64,000 nt of DNA from Erwinia billingiae Eb661 (GTDB lineage Bacteria > Pseudomonadota > Gammaproteobacteria > Enterobacterales > Enterobacteriaceae). The stretch covers positions 3,844,001 through 3,908,000 of the forward strand of contig NC_014306.1 of assembly GCF_000196615.1 (NCBI RefSeq), in the 5' to 3' direction. Positions 32,009 through 40,811 of the stretch are shown one piece after another. The notes below the pieces were generated by a model. The model saw only the letters and a list, made by a program, of their open reading frames with translations. It was not told where the DNA came from and did not search any database. How positions within the stretch are numbered: the first letter of the stretch is position 1; the number at the start of each line of letters is the position of its first letter. A program made the translations under genes and the position numbers.

Positions 32009-32503
32009 TTAATTTTCGAGAAAATGATCGCGCAGGGTCTGGAGCGCCCAGGCGGTGGCCTGACGGCGTACCGCTTCACGGTCACCGGAGAAAACCTGGC
32101 GTTGGGCCAGCGTCTCTTTGCCTTCAGCGGCAAAACCGAACCAGACCGTGCCCACGGGTTTTTCTGCCAAACCGCCATCCGGGCCGGCTATCCCACTGAC
32201 AGATAGTGCAAAATTCGCCCGCGCCTGCTGCCGCGCGCCTTCGGCCATTTCCCGCACCACCGGTTCGCTGACGGCACCAAAACGCGCCAGCGAGTCGGCA
32301 GTCACGCCAACTAAATCCGCTTTCGCCTCATTACTGTAGGTCACGAAGCCGCGCTCAAACCATTGCGAACTGCCGGCGATATCGGTCAGCACTTTGGCGA
32401 TCCAGCCGCCGGTGCAGGACTCCGCCGCCGTCACCGTCGCCTTGCGGTGTAACAGCCGCTGCCCGATGTCCTTACTCAGCTGCATTAATTCTGTGTCCGT
32501 CAT
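32009..32503 (-). CDS. pncC: Nicotinamide-nucleotide amidohydrolase PncC (YgaD/CinA-C family)
   Basis: Deamidates NMN to nicotinate mononucleotide in pyridine-nucleotide salvage. The 164 aa compare with 165 in E. coli. The CinA C-terminal signatures TAAESCTGGWIAKVLTDIAGSS and SVSGIAGPDGG are present. It lies directly upstream of recA as in E. coli. Confidence 0.96.
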   Translation of the reverse strand: MTDTELMQLSKDIGQRLLHRKATVTAAESCTGGWIAKVLTDIAGSSQWFERGFVTYSNEAKADLVGVTADSLARFGAVSEPVVREMAEGARQQARANFALSVSGIAGPDGGLAEKPVGTVWFGFAAEGKETLAQRQVFSGDREAVRRQATAWALQTLRDHFLEN

Positions 32504-32614
32504 CCCGACTCCTCTTTTCCCTCACTAACAGAACCGCAAGCCTAGCATTTTTTCTCGTTAAAAGAGGCCGCAAACGCCGTATTTGCGCGCCGTCTTCCAG
32601 TAAAAAACGCAGGC

Positions 32615-33388
32615 TCACCCTTTTCGGGCCACCATAAACAGCCGAGGGAAAGGCATCAGCACATTGCCATCCTGACGGACCGAATAAGCACCGGCCAGCT
32701 CACGCAAATATTCCGCGAGGAAAGCCTCTTGATCCGGTTCACTCAGTGGGGTCAGAAACGGCCGCAAGCCGGTCGCCTTCAGCCAGTCCACCATCGCCTG
32801 ATGCGACGGCATCACATGGTAATAAGTGGTGCGCCAGATATCGACCTTGCAGCCCGCCGCACTCAGCAAATCGTAATACGCTTCGGTGCTGAGCAGTTTC
32901 TTGCGGTCGGCGGCACCCGGGCCAATTTTCTCTGCCCACCGTCGGTCTTCCGCTACTTTGCGCATCAGGCTGTGCGTCGGCTGGTCGAGGTTATCAGGCA
33001 TCTGGATTGCCAGCACGCCACCGGAAGCCAGCTGCGCCACCAAATGGGGGAATAACTGCTGATGATCGGTCAGCCACTGCAAAGAAGCGTTGGCGTAAAT
33101 CACCTCCTGCGGCACGTCAGCCTGCCAGTGACGGATATCGGTCTGCACGAAATGGCAATCAGGCAGTCGTTTCAGCGCCTGCTCCAGCATCGCCTGCGAG
33201 CTGTCCAGCCCCGTCACGCGGGCTTCTGGCCAGGCCTGACAGAGCAGCTCGGTACTGTTGCCCGGTCCGCACCCCAGATCGGTGGCACGGCTGACATGTC
33301 GGAGGGGAATGCGGGAGAGTAATTCGGTGGCAGGACGCGTCCGTTCAGCTTCGAACTGACGGTAAAGATCGGGATTCCAGTCTTTCAT
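32615..33388 (-). CDS. tam: Trans-aconitate 2-methyltransferase
   Basis: SAM-dependent methylation of trans-aconitate, a toxic by-product of citrate cycling. The 257 aa from MKDWNPDLY compare with 252 in E. coli Tam. Signatures are [13 protein letters not shown] (SAM motif I, about 33-45), [19 protein letters not shown] and [19 protein letters not shown]. It starts 25 nt after the PLP-enzyme stop on the same strand and is probably co-transcribed with it, unlike the single E. coli gene. The open frame upstream of the chosen ATG is unsupported. Confidence 0.93.
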   Translation of the reverse strand: MKDWNPDLYRQFEAERTRPATELLSRIPLRHVSRATDLGCGPGNSTELLCQAWPEARVTGLDSSQAMLEQALKRLPDCHFVQTDIRHWQADVPQEVIYANASLQWLTDHQQLFPHLVAQLASGGVLAIQMPDNLDQPTHSLMRKVAEDRRWAEKIGPGAADRKKLLSTEAYYDLLSAAGCKVDIWRTTYYHVMPSHQAMVDWLKATGLRPFLTPLSEPDQEAFLAEYLRELAGAYSVRQDGNVLMPFPRLFMVARKG

Positions 33389-33413
33389 GTGTTCCTCATT
33401 ATAACGGTCAACC

Positions 33414-34547
33414 CTACGCATTAACTGTAGCATCTAACGCCTGGGCAAGATCGGCAAGCAGATCCGCGCAGTCTTCAATGCCCACCGACAGGCGCAGCAG
33501 ATCGTCAGGACAACGAGATCCTTCGCCTTCCGTACTGCGACGGTGTTCAATCAGGCTTTCTGTCGACCCTAATGATGTTGAATGACGGAAGACGCGGGTG
33601 CGACGACAAAACGCGGCCGCGGCTTTTGCACCGGCGCTGAGCTGGAAAGAGAGCATTGCGCCAAAGCCGCCAGAGAACTGGGCCTCAGCGCGGGCAAAAT
33701 GGGGATTCTGTTCCAGCCCGGGATAGTGCACCCCGGAGACGCCAGGCTGCTGTGCCAGCCAGCGCGCAATCTTCAACGCATTCTCAGAGGCCCTTTCCAC
33801 CCGAAGCGCCAGCGTGCGCATGCCGCGTAACAGCAGCCAGGCTTCCATTGCCGGCAACACCGAACCGGATGCGGTGCGGTAAGCGATAATCTCCTGCCAC
33901 CACGCGTCCGGCCTGGCGGTCACCAGCGCGCCAGCCGTTAAATCGCCGTGGCCATTCAGGTATTTGGTCGCCGAATGCAGCACCACGTCCGCCCCCAGCG
34001 TCAGCGCGTTGAGCCATAACGGCGTGGCCACGGTGGCATCCACCACCAGCCTCGCCCCCACCCGATGAGCCACCTTCGCCAGCGCCGCGATATCGGCAAT
34101 TTTCCATAAGGGATTGGTGGGCAGCTCGGCCCAGATCAAATTCGTATGACCCTGACGCGTTGCCTGCCCGACCGCTTCCAGGTTACAAAGGTCCACCAGC
34201 GTTAAGGCGATCCCCTGCCGCTGGCAGTAGCGGCTGATGATGGTACGAAACTCGTAATAGCAATCCGCTTCGAGGATCACGCCGTCACCCGGTGTAAGGG
34301 TAGAAAGCACGGCCCAGGCTGCAGACGCCCCGGCGTTGAAGAAGGCACAACCCTGACCGTTTTCGAGGGTATTGAGTAGCGATTCAGCCAGTAATACCGA
34401 CGAATTTCCGCTACGGGCATAGCCCAGTGCGCCTTCACTGCCATCGATAACCGAGGTAACGCTGCTCTGAACAGGCGGCACAAGCCCACCGCTTTGCGGG
34501 CAGGTGTAATGGCCGAGTCCAGCCAGCAAGGTGGCATTTTTACGCAT
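33414..34547 (-). CDS. Cys/Met-metabolism PLP-dependent enzyme (cystathionine gamma-synthase/beta-lyase family)
   Basis: The 377-aa fold-type I PLP enzyme handles sulfur amino acids by beta- or gamma-elimination or replacement. The PLP lysine is Lys195 in [15 protein letters not shown]. Phosphate-contact YAR is at about 43-45, an Asp pairs with the pyridine N in VVDATVATP, and the carboxylate-binding Arg lies in [10 protein letters not shown] near the C-terminus. The ATG at 34547 is chosen because a TTG start at 34595 would lie upstream of the -10. It is divergent from an amidohydrolase/ABC operon and upstream of tam. The context favours a C-S lyase acting on an imported conjugate, but the exact reaction cannot be read from sequence. 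Confidence 0.9.
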   Translation of the reverse strand: MRKNATLLAGLGHYTCPQSGGLVPPVQSSVTSVIDGSEGALGYARSGNSSVLLAESLLNTLENGQGCAFFNAGASAAWAVLSTLTPGDGVILEADCYYEFRTIISRYCQRQGIALTLVDLCNLEAVGQATRQGHTNLIWAELPTNPLWKIADIAALAKVAHRVGARLVVDATVATPLWLNALTLGADVVLHSATKYLNGHGDLTAGALVTARPDAWWQEIIAYRTASGSVLPAMEAWLLLRGMRTLALRVERASENALKIARWLAQQPGVSGVHYPGLEQNPHFARAEAQFSGGFGAMLSFQLSAGAKAAAAFCRRTRVFRHSTSLGSTESLIEHRRSTEGEGSRCPDDLLRLSVGIEDCADLLADLAQALDATVNA

Positions 34548-34577
34548 AGCGGCTTGTTTCCTGTTGATTTTTTGGCC

Positions 34578-34606
34578 ATTATCGATTGTCGACAATCAAT
34601 TGTCTA
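34578..34606 (-). promoter_or_regulatory. Promoter with embedded palindromic operator (probable GntR/FCD site)
   Basis: On the minus strand, -35 TAGACA (34606-34601) and -10 GATAAT (34583-34578) are exactly 17 bp apart. The spacer starts with the perfect 14-bp palindrome GATTGTCGACAATC (34584-34597), extended to 20 bp with one mismatch pair. An overlapping inverted repeat GACAAT-CA-ATTGTC spans 34591-34604. Such TTGTnnACAA cores are common for FCD-type GntR repressors. The likely ligand-responsive protein is the GntR gene at 38928. It should control both divergent units. Confidence 0.7.
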
Positions 34607-34644
34607 TCTTTTGACCAGCGATTTTTCCCACTGTGAGGTTATGA

Positions 34645-35835
34645 ATGAACGCATCTCAGCCTGAGGGCCTTGATGAAAAAATTGCCGGAATGGTGAAAGG
34701 GTTGGCGCCCCACCTGATTGCGCTGCGCCGCGATATTCATGCGCATCCGGAGCTGGGTTTTGATACCCATCGTACGGCAGACGTGATCGCCCAGGAGCTG
34801 CAGAAATTAGGCTTTGAGCCGCAGACCGGCGTGGGAAAAACCGGCGTCATGCTGGATATTCACGGTGCAGAGTCAGGCCCAAGTCTGTTGCTGCGTGCCG
34901 ATATGGATGCCCTGCCTATCGAAGAGAAAACCGGATTGCCGTTTGCCAGCGTCTGGCCGGGCAAAATGCACGCCTGCGGTCATGACCTGCACACGGCAAC
35001 CCTGCTGGGCGTGGCGGCCACGCTGAAAGAGCTGCAGCCGTTGCTGAAAGGGTCGGTGCGCCTGATCTTCCAGCCGGCGGAAGAAACCACCGAAAGCGGT
35101 GCCGCGGCGATGATTGCCGACGGAGCCGCCGATGGCCAGGACATGGCGATCACCTTCCATAACCGCCCGGAACTGGCGGTAGGTAATATTATGCTGACCC
35201 GTGGCGCCAGTACCGCGTCCTGCGATGAGTTCGACGTGCAGGTGATCGGCATCTCCGGTCACGCCGCCCGTCCTCATGCCGCTGCGGACCCGATTGTTGC
35301 CACCGCGTATTTGATTACCCAACTGCAGACCATCATCTCCCGCGAGATGGATCCAGCCCAGTCAGCGGTATTGACCGTGGGGCACATTGAAGGCGGCGCC
35401 ATCCACAATATTATTCCGGATTCCTGCCTGTTTCGGGGCACGGTTCGGGCGCGCTCGGCCGCCTCACGCGATCATGTTGAAGCCGCCTTCCGCCGCGTGT
35501 GTGCCGGTGTGGCGCTGTCGATGAACGTCCAGGTGGAGATCAACTATCAGCGTGGCGTTCCGCCACTGCTCAATGACGACCGGATGGTCGACCTCGCCGA
35601 GCAAAGCATCACCCGCCAGTTTAAGCAGCAGCCTGAAGTGCAGCAAGGCAGAAGCTTCGGCGCGGAAGACTTCTCCTACTTTTCCGATCGGGTTCCGGCC
35701 TGTCAGATCCATATTGGATCGGCTCAGCCTGGCCGTAACGACCATGTTCATAACTCAGACTATCAGCCAGACGAAGGCTGCATCAGCGTAGGTGCCATCG
35801 CGCTGACGCGTTTAACGCTGGATATTCTCTCTTAA
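34645..35835 (+). CDS. M20D-family amidohydrolase (N-acyl-amino-acid deacylase type)
   Basis: The 396-aa zinc-dependent amidohydrolase belongs to the hippurate hydrolase/IAA-amino-acid hydrolase group. Metal ligands are seen at HACGHD (His109-Asp114, Cys111/His113), Glu146-147 in PAEET, His172 and His in NDHVHNSDY near 373. The dimerisation domain insert follows about residue 185. The predicted role is removal of an acyl group from an N-acyl amino acid; free amino acid would then be the substrate of the PLP enzyme. It is the first gene of the rightward operon, with a GAGGTTATGA Shine-Dalgarno. Of two overlapping ATGs only the one at 34645 is open. Confidence 0.9.
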   Translation: MNASQPEGLDEKIAGMVKGLAPHLIALRRDIHAHPELGFDTHRTADVIAQELQKLGFEPQTGVGKTGVMLDIHGAESGPSLLLRADMDALPIEEKTGLPFASVWPGKMHACGHDLHTATLLGVAATLKELQPLLKGSVRLIFQPAEETTESGAAAMIADGAADGQDMAITFHNRPELAVGNIMLTRGASTASCDEFDVQVIGISGHAARPHAAADPIVATAYLITQLQTIISREMDPAQSAVLTVGHIEGGAIHNIIPDSCLFRGTVRARSAASRDHVEAAFRRVCAGVALSMNVQVEINYQRGVPPLLNDDRMVDLAEQSITRQFKQQPEVQQGRSFGAEDFSYFSDRVPACQIHIGSAQPGRNDHVHNSDYQPDEGCISVGAIALTRLTLDILS

Positions 35836-35864
35836 TCCGTTTTTCACTTTCTCAGGGGTAGCAC

Positions 35865-36713
35865 ATGATTCTGACACGCAAACGTTTCCTTACCGGCGCC
35901 ATTGCCGCATTAGGCCTGCTGGTTCTGCCACAGCTACAGGCGAGAGACCTCTCGTCGCTGACCTTCGCCACCGAAGGCGCCTTCCCTCCATACAACCAGA
36001 CCACGCCATCGGGTGAAATTGTCGGCTTCGAACCCGACATGATCAAAGAGATCGCTAAGCGCGCGGGCTTTAACTACAAAATCGTCGCCCAGAGCTGGGG
36101 CGGCATGATCCCAGGCCTGCTGGACGGTAAATATGATGCGATCGTCGATGCGGTGTCGATCACCCCTAAGCGTCAGGAAACCATTAACTTCACCAGCCCG
36201 TACATCAACGGCGGCTCGGGCTTTGTCACCACCAAAGACAGCAGCATCCCCAGCCTGCCCGGCACCGGTACCCGCATTTCACTGACCGATGATGCCGCCA
36301 GCAAACCGGCCATCGACAGCATCGCTAAGCTGGTGAAAGGCAAAACGATTGGTGTGCAGGTAGCCACCATTCAGGCTGACTTCCTGAAAAAATACTTTGG
36401 TGATATCGCCACTATTCGTACCTATCCTGGCGGCAAAGATACCTTCTTCGACCTCGATGCCGGCCGCGTGGATATGGTGATGGCGGCGGTTCCTAACCTG
36501 ACGGCCTACGTGAAGCGTTCAAACGGCAATGGCGCACTGACCGGATATACCTTCCAGAATGGCGTACTGGGATCGGGTTCGGCGATCGGCATGCGTAAAG
36601 ACGACACGGAACTGCAGGCGAAACTGAACACCGCTATCGATTCAATGGTGAAAGACGGCACGATGAAGGCGCTGATCGTCAAATGGTTTGGCATGGATTT
36701 ATCGCCACAATAA
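35865..36713 (+). CDS. Amino-acid ABC transporter, periplasmic binding protein
   Basis: The 282-aa class II binding protein (SBP_bac_3) is of the polar-amino-acid family. A signal peptide precedes LQARDLSSLTFATEG. Family signatures are PPYNQTTPSGEIVGFEPDMIKEIAKR and GLLDGKYDAIVDAVSITPKRQETINFT. The Asp before IVDAV and the Arg of PKRQ normally bind the alpha-carboxylate and amino group. It is the second gene of the operon, followed by two permeases and an ATPase. Confidence 0.92.
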   Translation: MILTRKRFLTGAIAALGLLVLPQLQARDLSSLTFATEGAFPPYNQTTPSGEIVGFEPDMIKEIAKRAGFNYKIVAQSWGGMIPGLLDGKYDAIVDAVSITPKRQETINFTSPYINGGSGFVTTKDSSIPSLPGTGTRISLTDDAASKPAIDSIAKLVKGKTIGVQVATIQADFLKKYFGDIATIRTYPGGKDTFFDLDAGRVDMVMAAVPNLTAYVKRSNGNGALTGYTFQNGVLGSGSAIGMRKDDTELQAKLNTAIDSMVKDGTMKALIVKWFGMDLSPQ

Positions 36714-36728
36714 TGACCGGAGTTCCTG

Positions 36729-37448
36729 ATGGGTATTGACTGGCAACTTCTGAGTTTTGGCCCCGACGGATGGGGCCCGGTGCTGCTGAAAGCCGCTGGC
36801 GTGACGGTATCCGTGTCGCTCTGCGCTTTTTTGCTGGGATCGGTAATTGGCAGCCTGGTGGCCTGGGCGAAGATTGGCGGCAATCGCTGGATGCGGCGAC
36901 TGGCGGAAGGCTATACCGTGGTGTTACGCGGTATTCCTGACCTGATCGTCATCTATATCTTCTACTTTGGCGGTCGTCAGGTGCTGGCCTTCTTTGGTCA
37001 CGCACTGGGCATGCAGGGGCCGTTTGATATCAGCGGCTTTGTCGCGGGCGCGCTGGCGATCGGGTTGATTTCGGGTGCCGGACAGGCTGAAGTGTTCCGT
37101 GGCTCTTATCACAGCATCCCCAAAGGCACGCTGGAAGCCGCCACGGTGGTCGGCATGGGAAAATGGCTGATGTTCCGGCGGGTGATCGTCCCGCAGGCGC
37201 TGACCACCGCCATCCCCGGACTGGGCAATCAGTGGCAGTCGGCAATTAAAGAGTCGGCGCTGGTGTCGGTGACCGGCCTGGTCGAAACCATGAATCAGGT
37301 GCAGGTGGCTTCCGGCTCGACGCAGATGCCCTTCTTCTTCTTTGCCGTTGGCGCAGTGATTTATTTGCTGATCACCACCGTCTCTGAGTTTGTGATCCGT
37401 CAGGCTGAGAAATGGTCTTTGCGCGGTCAGAATTACCACCAGCTTTAA
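36729..37448 (+). CDS. Amino-acid ABC transporter permease 1
   Basis: The 239-aa inner-membrane permease of the His/Gln (HisM/HisQ) family has about five transmembrane segments. The EAA loop is recognisable at EAATVVGMGKWLMFRRVIVP. It pairs with the next gene to form a heterodimeric channel. Confidence 0.93.
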   Translation: MGIDWQLLSFGPDGWGPVLLKAAGVTVSVSLCAFLLGSVIGSLVAWAKIGGNRWMRRLAEGYTVVLRGIPDLIVIYIFYFGGRQVLAFFGHALGMQGPFDISGFVAGALAIGLISGAGQAEVFRGSYHSIPKGTLEAATVVGMGKWLMFRRVIVPQALTTAIPGLGNQWQSAIKESALVSVTGLVETMNQVQVASGSTQMPFFFFAVGAVIYLLITTVSEFVIRQAEKWSLRGQNYHQL

Positions 37449-37458
37449 GGGCACGGGC

Positions 37459-38145
37459 ATGGACATCACCTTTATACAAGAGACCTTTCTGAAGCTGTTA
37501 GCCGGCCTGCCGCTGACCTTAAACCTGGCGGTGCTGTCGCTGTTGGGTGGCGGTTTGCTGGCGCTGACTCTCAACTTACTGCGCGCCACGCGTGCGGGCA
37601 GTTATGTCGCACGCAGCTACGTTTTTCTGTTCCGCGGCACGCCGTTGCTGATTCAGATTTTTATGATCTATTACGGCCTGGGCAACATCAGCGCCATTCG
37701 CCACAGCTTTCTCTGGCCGTTCCTGCGCGATCCTTACTGGTGCGGGCTGCTGGCCCTGATCCTCAATGACGCGGCCTACACCTCTGAAATTCTCAGAGGC
37801 GGCATTCGCGCCGTGCCGGCTGGGGCTATTGAAGCCGCGAGGGTGTGCGGCATGTCCAAATTCACCATCCTCAAGCGGATTACGCTGCCGATTGCCGTCC
37901 GTCAGGCCTTACCGGCCTACAGTAATGAAGTGATTTCGATGGCCAAGTCGACGTCGCTGGTCAGCACCATCAGCCTGATGGACGTCACCGGGATTGCCAA
38001 CGCCGAGGTCTCATCCACCTACCGTGCGCTGGAAGTGTTTATCAGTGCGGCGGTGATTTACCTCGCCATCTCACTGATCGTCACCAAGGGTCTCTCCCTG
38101 TTTGAGAAATATCTTTCACCCGATAAGTTCGGAGCCAGAGCATGA
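37459..38145 (+). CDS. Amino-acid ABC transporter permease 2
   Basis: The 228-aa second permease has the same fold. Signatures are the FRGTPLLIQIFMIYYGLG segment and the EAA loop EAARVCGMSKFTILKRITLP. Its end overlaps the ATPase gene by four bases (ATGA). Confidence 0.93.
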   Translation: MDITFIQETFLKLLAGLPLTLNLAVLSLLGGGLLALTLNLLRATRAGSYVARSYVFLFRGTPLLIQIFMIYYGLGNISAIRHSFLWPFLRDPYWCGLLALILNDAAYTSEILRGGIRAVPAGAIEAARVCGMSKFTILKRITLPIAVRQALPAYSNEVISMAKSTSLVSTISLMDVTGIANAEVSSTYRALEVFISAAVIYLAISLIVTKGLSLFEKYLSPDKFGARA

Positions 38146-38918
38146 GCACACCCACGCTGACACTGCGTAATATAAAGAAGAGTTTTGACCAGCATGAAGT
38201 GCTGCATGATGTCAGCCTGACCGCCAACGACGGCGATGTGATTTCGCTGATTGGCGCCAGCGGCTCGGGCAAAAGTACCCTGCTGCGCTGTATTCCTTTT
38301 CTGGAAGTGCCTCAGGGCGGCGAAATTCAGGTCGCCAACGAAAAAATCACCCTGACCGGTAGCGACGGCACGCTGACCACCGCGCAACAAACTGCGGTGC
38401 GCAATATCCGTCAGCAGCTCGGTTTTGTTTTCCAGAGCTTTAATCTGTGGCCGCACCGCACCGTGCTGCAAAACATCATTGAAGCGCCGGTGCATGTGCA
38501 AAAGCGCAATAAAAAAGAGTGCATCGACGAAGCGGAAGCCCTGCTGGAAAAGGTCGGGCTGTCGGCGAAGAGGGATGCCTGGCCTGCGCACCTTTCTGGC
38601 GGTCAGCAACAGCGTATTGCCATTGCCCGCGCGCTGGCGCAGCACCCGAAGGCGATCCTGTTCGATGAGCCGACGTCAGCCCTCGATCCCGAGCTGGTCG
38701 GTGACGTATTAAAAGTGATCCGCGACCTGGCTGAAGAAGGCCGTACCATGATTATCGTCACCCACGAAATGGGCTTTGCCCGCGAAGTGTCGAACAAGGC
38801 GATCTTTCTTCATCAGGGTCGGGTTGAAGAAGAAGGCCCGCCAGAGCAGGTCTTTTCCAACCCGAACTCCGACCGCTGCCGGGCCTTTGTCAGCAGCCAT
38901 TTCCAGCGCAACTTTTAA
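38142..38918 (+). CDS. Amino-acid ABC transporter ATP-binding protein
   Basis: The 258-aa ATPase is of the HisP/GlnQ type. Walker A GASGSGKSTLLR is at about 38-49, the signature LSGGQQQRIAIARAL at about 152, Walker B AILFDEPTSALDPEL, and the switch His in IIVTHEMGFA. It completes a one-ATPase, two-permease amino-acid importer. Confidence 0.95.
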   Translation: MSTPTLTLRNIKKSFDQHEVLHDVSLTANDGDVISLIGASGSGKSTLLRCIPFLEVPQGGEIQVANEKITLTGSDGTLTTAQQTAVRNIRQQLGFVFQSFNLWPHRTVLQNIIEAPVHVQKRNKKECIDEAEALLEKVGLSAKRDAWPAHLSGGQQQRIAIARALAQHPKAILFDEPTSALDPELVGDVLKVIRDLAEEGRTMIIVTHEMGFAREVSNKAIFLHQGRVEEEGPPEQVFSNPNSDRCRAFVSSHFQRNF

Positions 38919-38927
38919 GGTTTCGTC

Positions 38928-39605
38928 ATGGATAAACAGGATCCCATCGTACGCAAGAGTTTGCAGGATAACGCCATCGACTGGCTTCGACGGGAGATTG
39001 TCCATGGCCGCTTGCAGCCCGGCGAAGTGCTGACCGAGATTGCGCTGGCGCAGCAGATGGGCGTTGGCCGCGGCACCGTTCGCTCGGCGCTGTTTGCGCT
39101 GGAAGCGCAGGAACTGGTGGTACGTTCGCCTTATCTCAGCTGTCATGTGGCGCCGTTAGACGCCGAAATCATCTGGGAAATCTACACGCTGCGGGAAGCG
39201 CTGGAATGTCTGGCGGCCAGAATTTACGTCAGCCGCCGCACGCCGCTAAGCCGTGAGAGATTGAACCAGGCTTTTGACGGCCTGGCAAAGGCGGAGAAGG
39301 GTGATATGGACAGCCGCGTCGAGGCCGATCTTCGCTACCATCGCACGCTGGTGGACGCGACGAGTCACGGGCATCTCAACCGCAGGCACAAGCAGTTACA
39401 GGATAAAATGGAGTGGCTGTATCGCTGGTCAGAAGGCCACTGGCCGCAGCGTGAGCCGCTGGTCAGTGGGCATCAGGCACTGCATGATGCGCTGATTACC
39501 GGCGATGAGGATCGGGCTGAAGCGATGACCCGCCAGCATATCCGCTCCTCGCTGGAAGAAGACCTGCAGGGGTTTGCAGGCCTTTCCTCAGACACGCAGC
39601 GCTAA
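38928..39605 (+). CDS. GntR-family (FCD) transcriptional regulator
   Basis: The 225-aa regulator has an N-terminal winged helix (about 15-75, LQPGEVLTEIALAQQMGVGRGTVRSALFALEAQEL) and an FCD ligand domain (about 85-215). His residues in DLRYHRTLV, GHQALHDAL and RQHIRSS likely bind a metal. It is the last gene of the transporter operon, so it is probably the local repressor acting at the palindrome 34584-34604. Confidence 0.9.
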   Translation: MDKQDPIVRKSLQDNAIDWLRREIVHGRLQPGEVLTEIALAQQMGVGRGTVRSALFALEAQELVVRSPYLSCHVAPLDAEIIWEIYTLREALECLAARIYVSRRTPLSRERLNQAFDGLAKAEKGDMDSRVEADLRYHRTLVDATSHGHLNRRHKQLQDKMEWLYRWSEGHWPQREPLVSGHQALHDALITGDEDRAEAMTRQHIRSSLEEDLQGFAGLSSDTQR

Positions 39606-39608
39606 GGT

Positions 39609-40676
39609 TTAGCGCGCGTCCTTCACCGCCAGACCCAGTTGCCACACCGCCATCGCATAATGATTGCTGTGGTTATAGCGGGTGATGGCATAGAAGTTTG
39701 GCAAGCCGAACCAGTACTGGTAGCTGGTGCCCATATCAAAGCGCAACAGGCTGACCTGCTGATTGCCGTCCAGCTTCAGCTGCGGACGGAAGCCGCCAGC
39801 GGCCAGCGACGAGACGGAATAACGGGTTTTGAAGCCGGTTTCCCAGGTGGTGTCGGGACCGGTCGCCGGCACGGCCACGGTGCCATTTTTCACCCAGCCA
39901 TGGGCGTTAAAGTAGTGCGCCACGCTGCCGATGGCATCCACCGGATCCCACAGGTTGATGTGCCCATCGCCATTGAAATCGACGGCATAGCTTTTAAAGG
40001 AGGACGGCATAAACTGGCCATAACCCATCGCACCGGCGTAAGAGCCGCGCAGATCCAGCGGGTCATCACCCTCTTCCCTTGCCATCAGCAGGAAGGTTTC
40101 CAGCTCCGCACTAAAGAAGTCGGCCCGACGCGGATAGTTAAACGCCAGCGTTGAGAGCGCATCGATAATGCGGGTTTTGCCCATCACGCGGCCCCAGCGG
40201 GTTTCGACGCCAATAATGCCGACGATAATTTCCGGCGGCACCCCGTAGGTTTTATACGCACGCTGCAACGCATCCTGATACTGGTTCCAGAACATCACGC
40301 CGTTTTGCACGTTGGACGGGGTAATAAACTTGGCCCGGTAGCGGATCCACGCGCCGTTTGGCCCGGTCGGTCCCTGCGAAATCGGCGCCTGGCGATCCAT
40401 CAGGCGGATAACCCAGTTCAGGTTATTGGCCTGCGCCAGCACATCATGCAGCTGCTGACGCTGGAAACCGTGTTCGCGCACCATTTTATCGATAAAGCGC
40501 TCGGTGGCCGGATTGTTGGCAAAATCGCCCATCAGTGGCGTGGTGTTGTGCGCGGGGTCCAGCTTGAAGCCGCCGCCAAAGGGATTGCCCTGCGGTTCAA
40601 CGTTCTGTGGTGGTTTATGGCTACTACAGGCGGTCAGTAACAGCAGTGCAGGAAGAAGTGTGGCCAGAGAACGCAT
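39609..40676 (-). CDS. mltB: Membrane-bound lytic murein transglycosylase B
   Basis: Outer-membrane lipoprotein that cleaves the MurNAc-GlcNAc bond to give 1,6-anhydro ends. The 355-aa protein has lipobox LLTAC with Cys17. The catalytic Glu158 lies in IIGVETRWGRVMG, and the peptidoglycan-binding segments GAMGYGQFMPSSFKSYAVDFNGDG and NFYAITRYNHSNHYAMAVW are intact. In E. coli it follows pncC directly; here the block 32.6-39.6 kb separates them. Confidence 0.95.
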   Translation of the reverse strand: MRSLATLLPALLLLTACSSHKPPQNVEPQGNPFGGGFKLDPAHNTTPLMGDFANNPATERFIDKMVREHGFQRQQLHDVLAQANNLNWVIRLMDRQAPISQGPTGPNGAWIRYRAKFITPSNVQNGVMFWNQYQDALQRAYKTYGVPPEIIVGIIGVETRWGRVMGKTRIIDALSTLAFNYPRRADFFSAELETFLLMAREEGDDPLDLRGSYAGAMGYGQFMPSSFKSYAVDFNGDGHINLWDPVDAIGSVAHYFNAHGWVKNGTVAVPATGPDTTWETGFKTRYSVSSLAAGGFRPQLKLDGNQQVSLLRFDMGTSYQYWFGLPNFYAITRYNHSNHYAMAVWQLGLAVKDAR

Positions 40677-40811
40677 TTAATATCCATAAGTGCGATGCGA
40701 AAATGTAACGCTATGGTAAAGCATTGGCTGGCGAGAAGAAAAGCAGATGTTATGTAAAGAAAGGGCAACCAGCGGCTGCCCGGAGCGTGCGGAATATTCA
40801 GATAAGACCCG

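Noticed and set aside
34548-34595. TTG start that would lengthen the PLP enzyme by 16 residues
   Set aside because: It lies upstream of the -10 hexamer, within the operator, so it would not be in the mRNA from that promoter.
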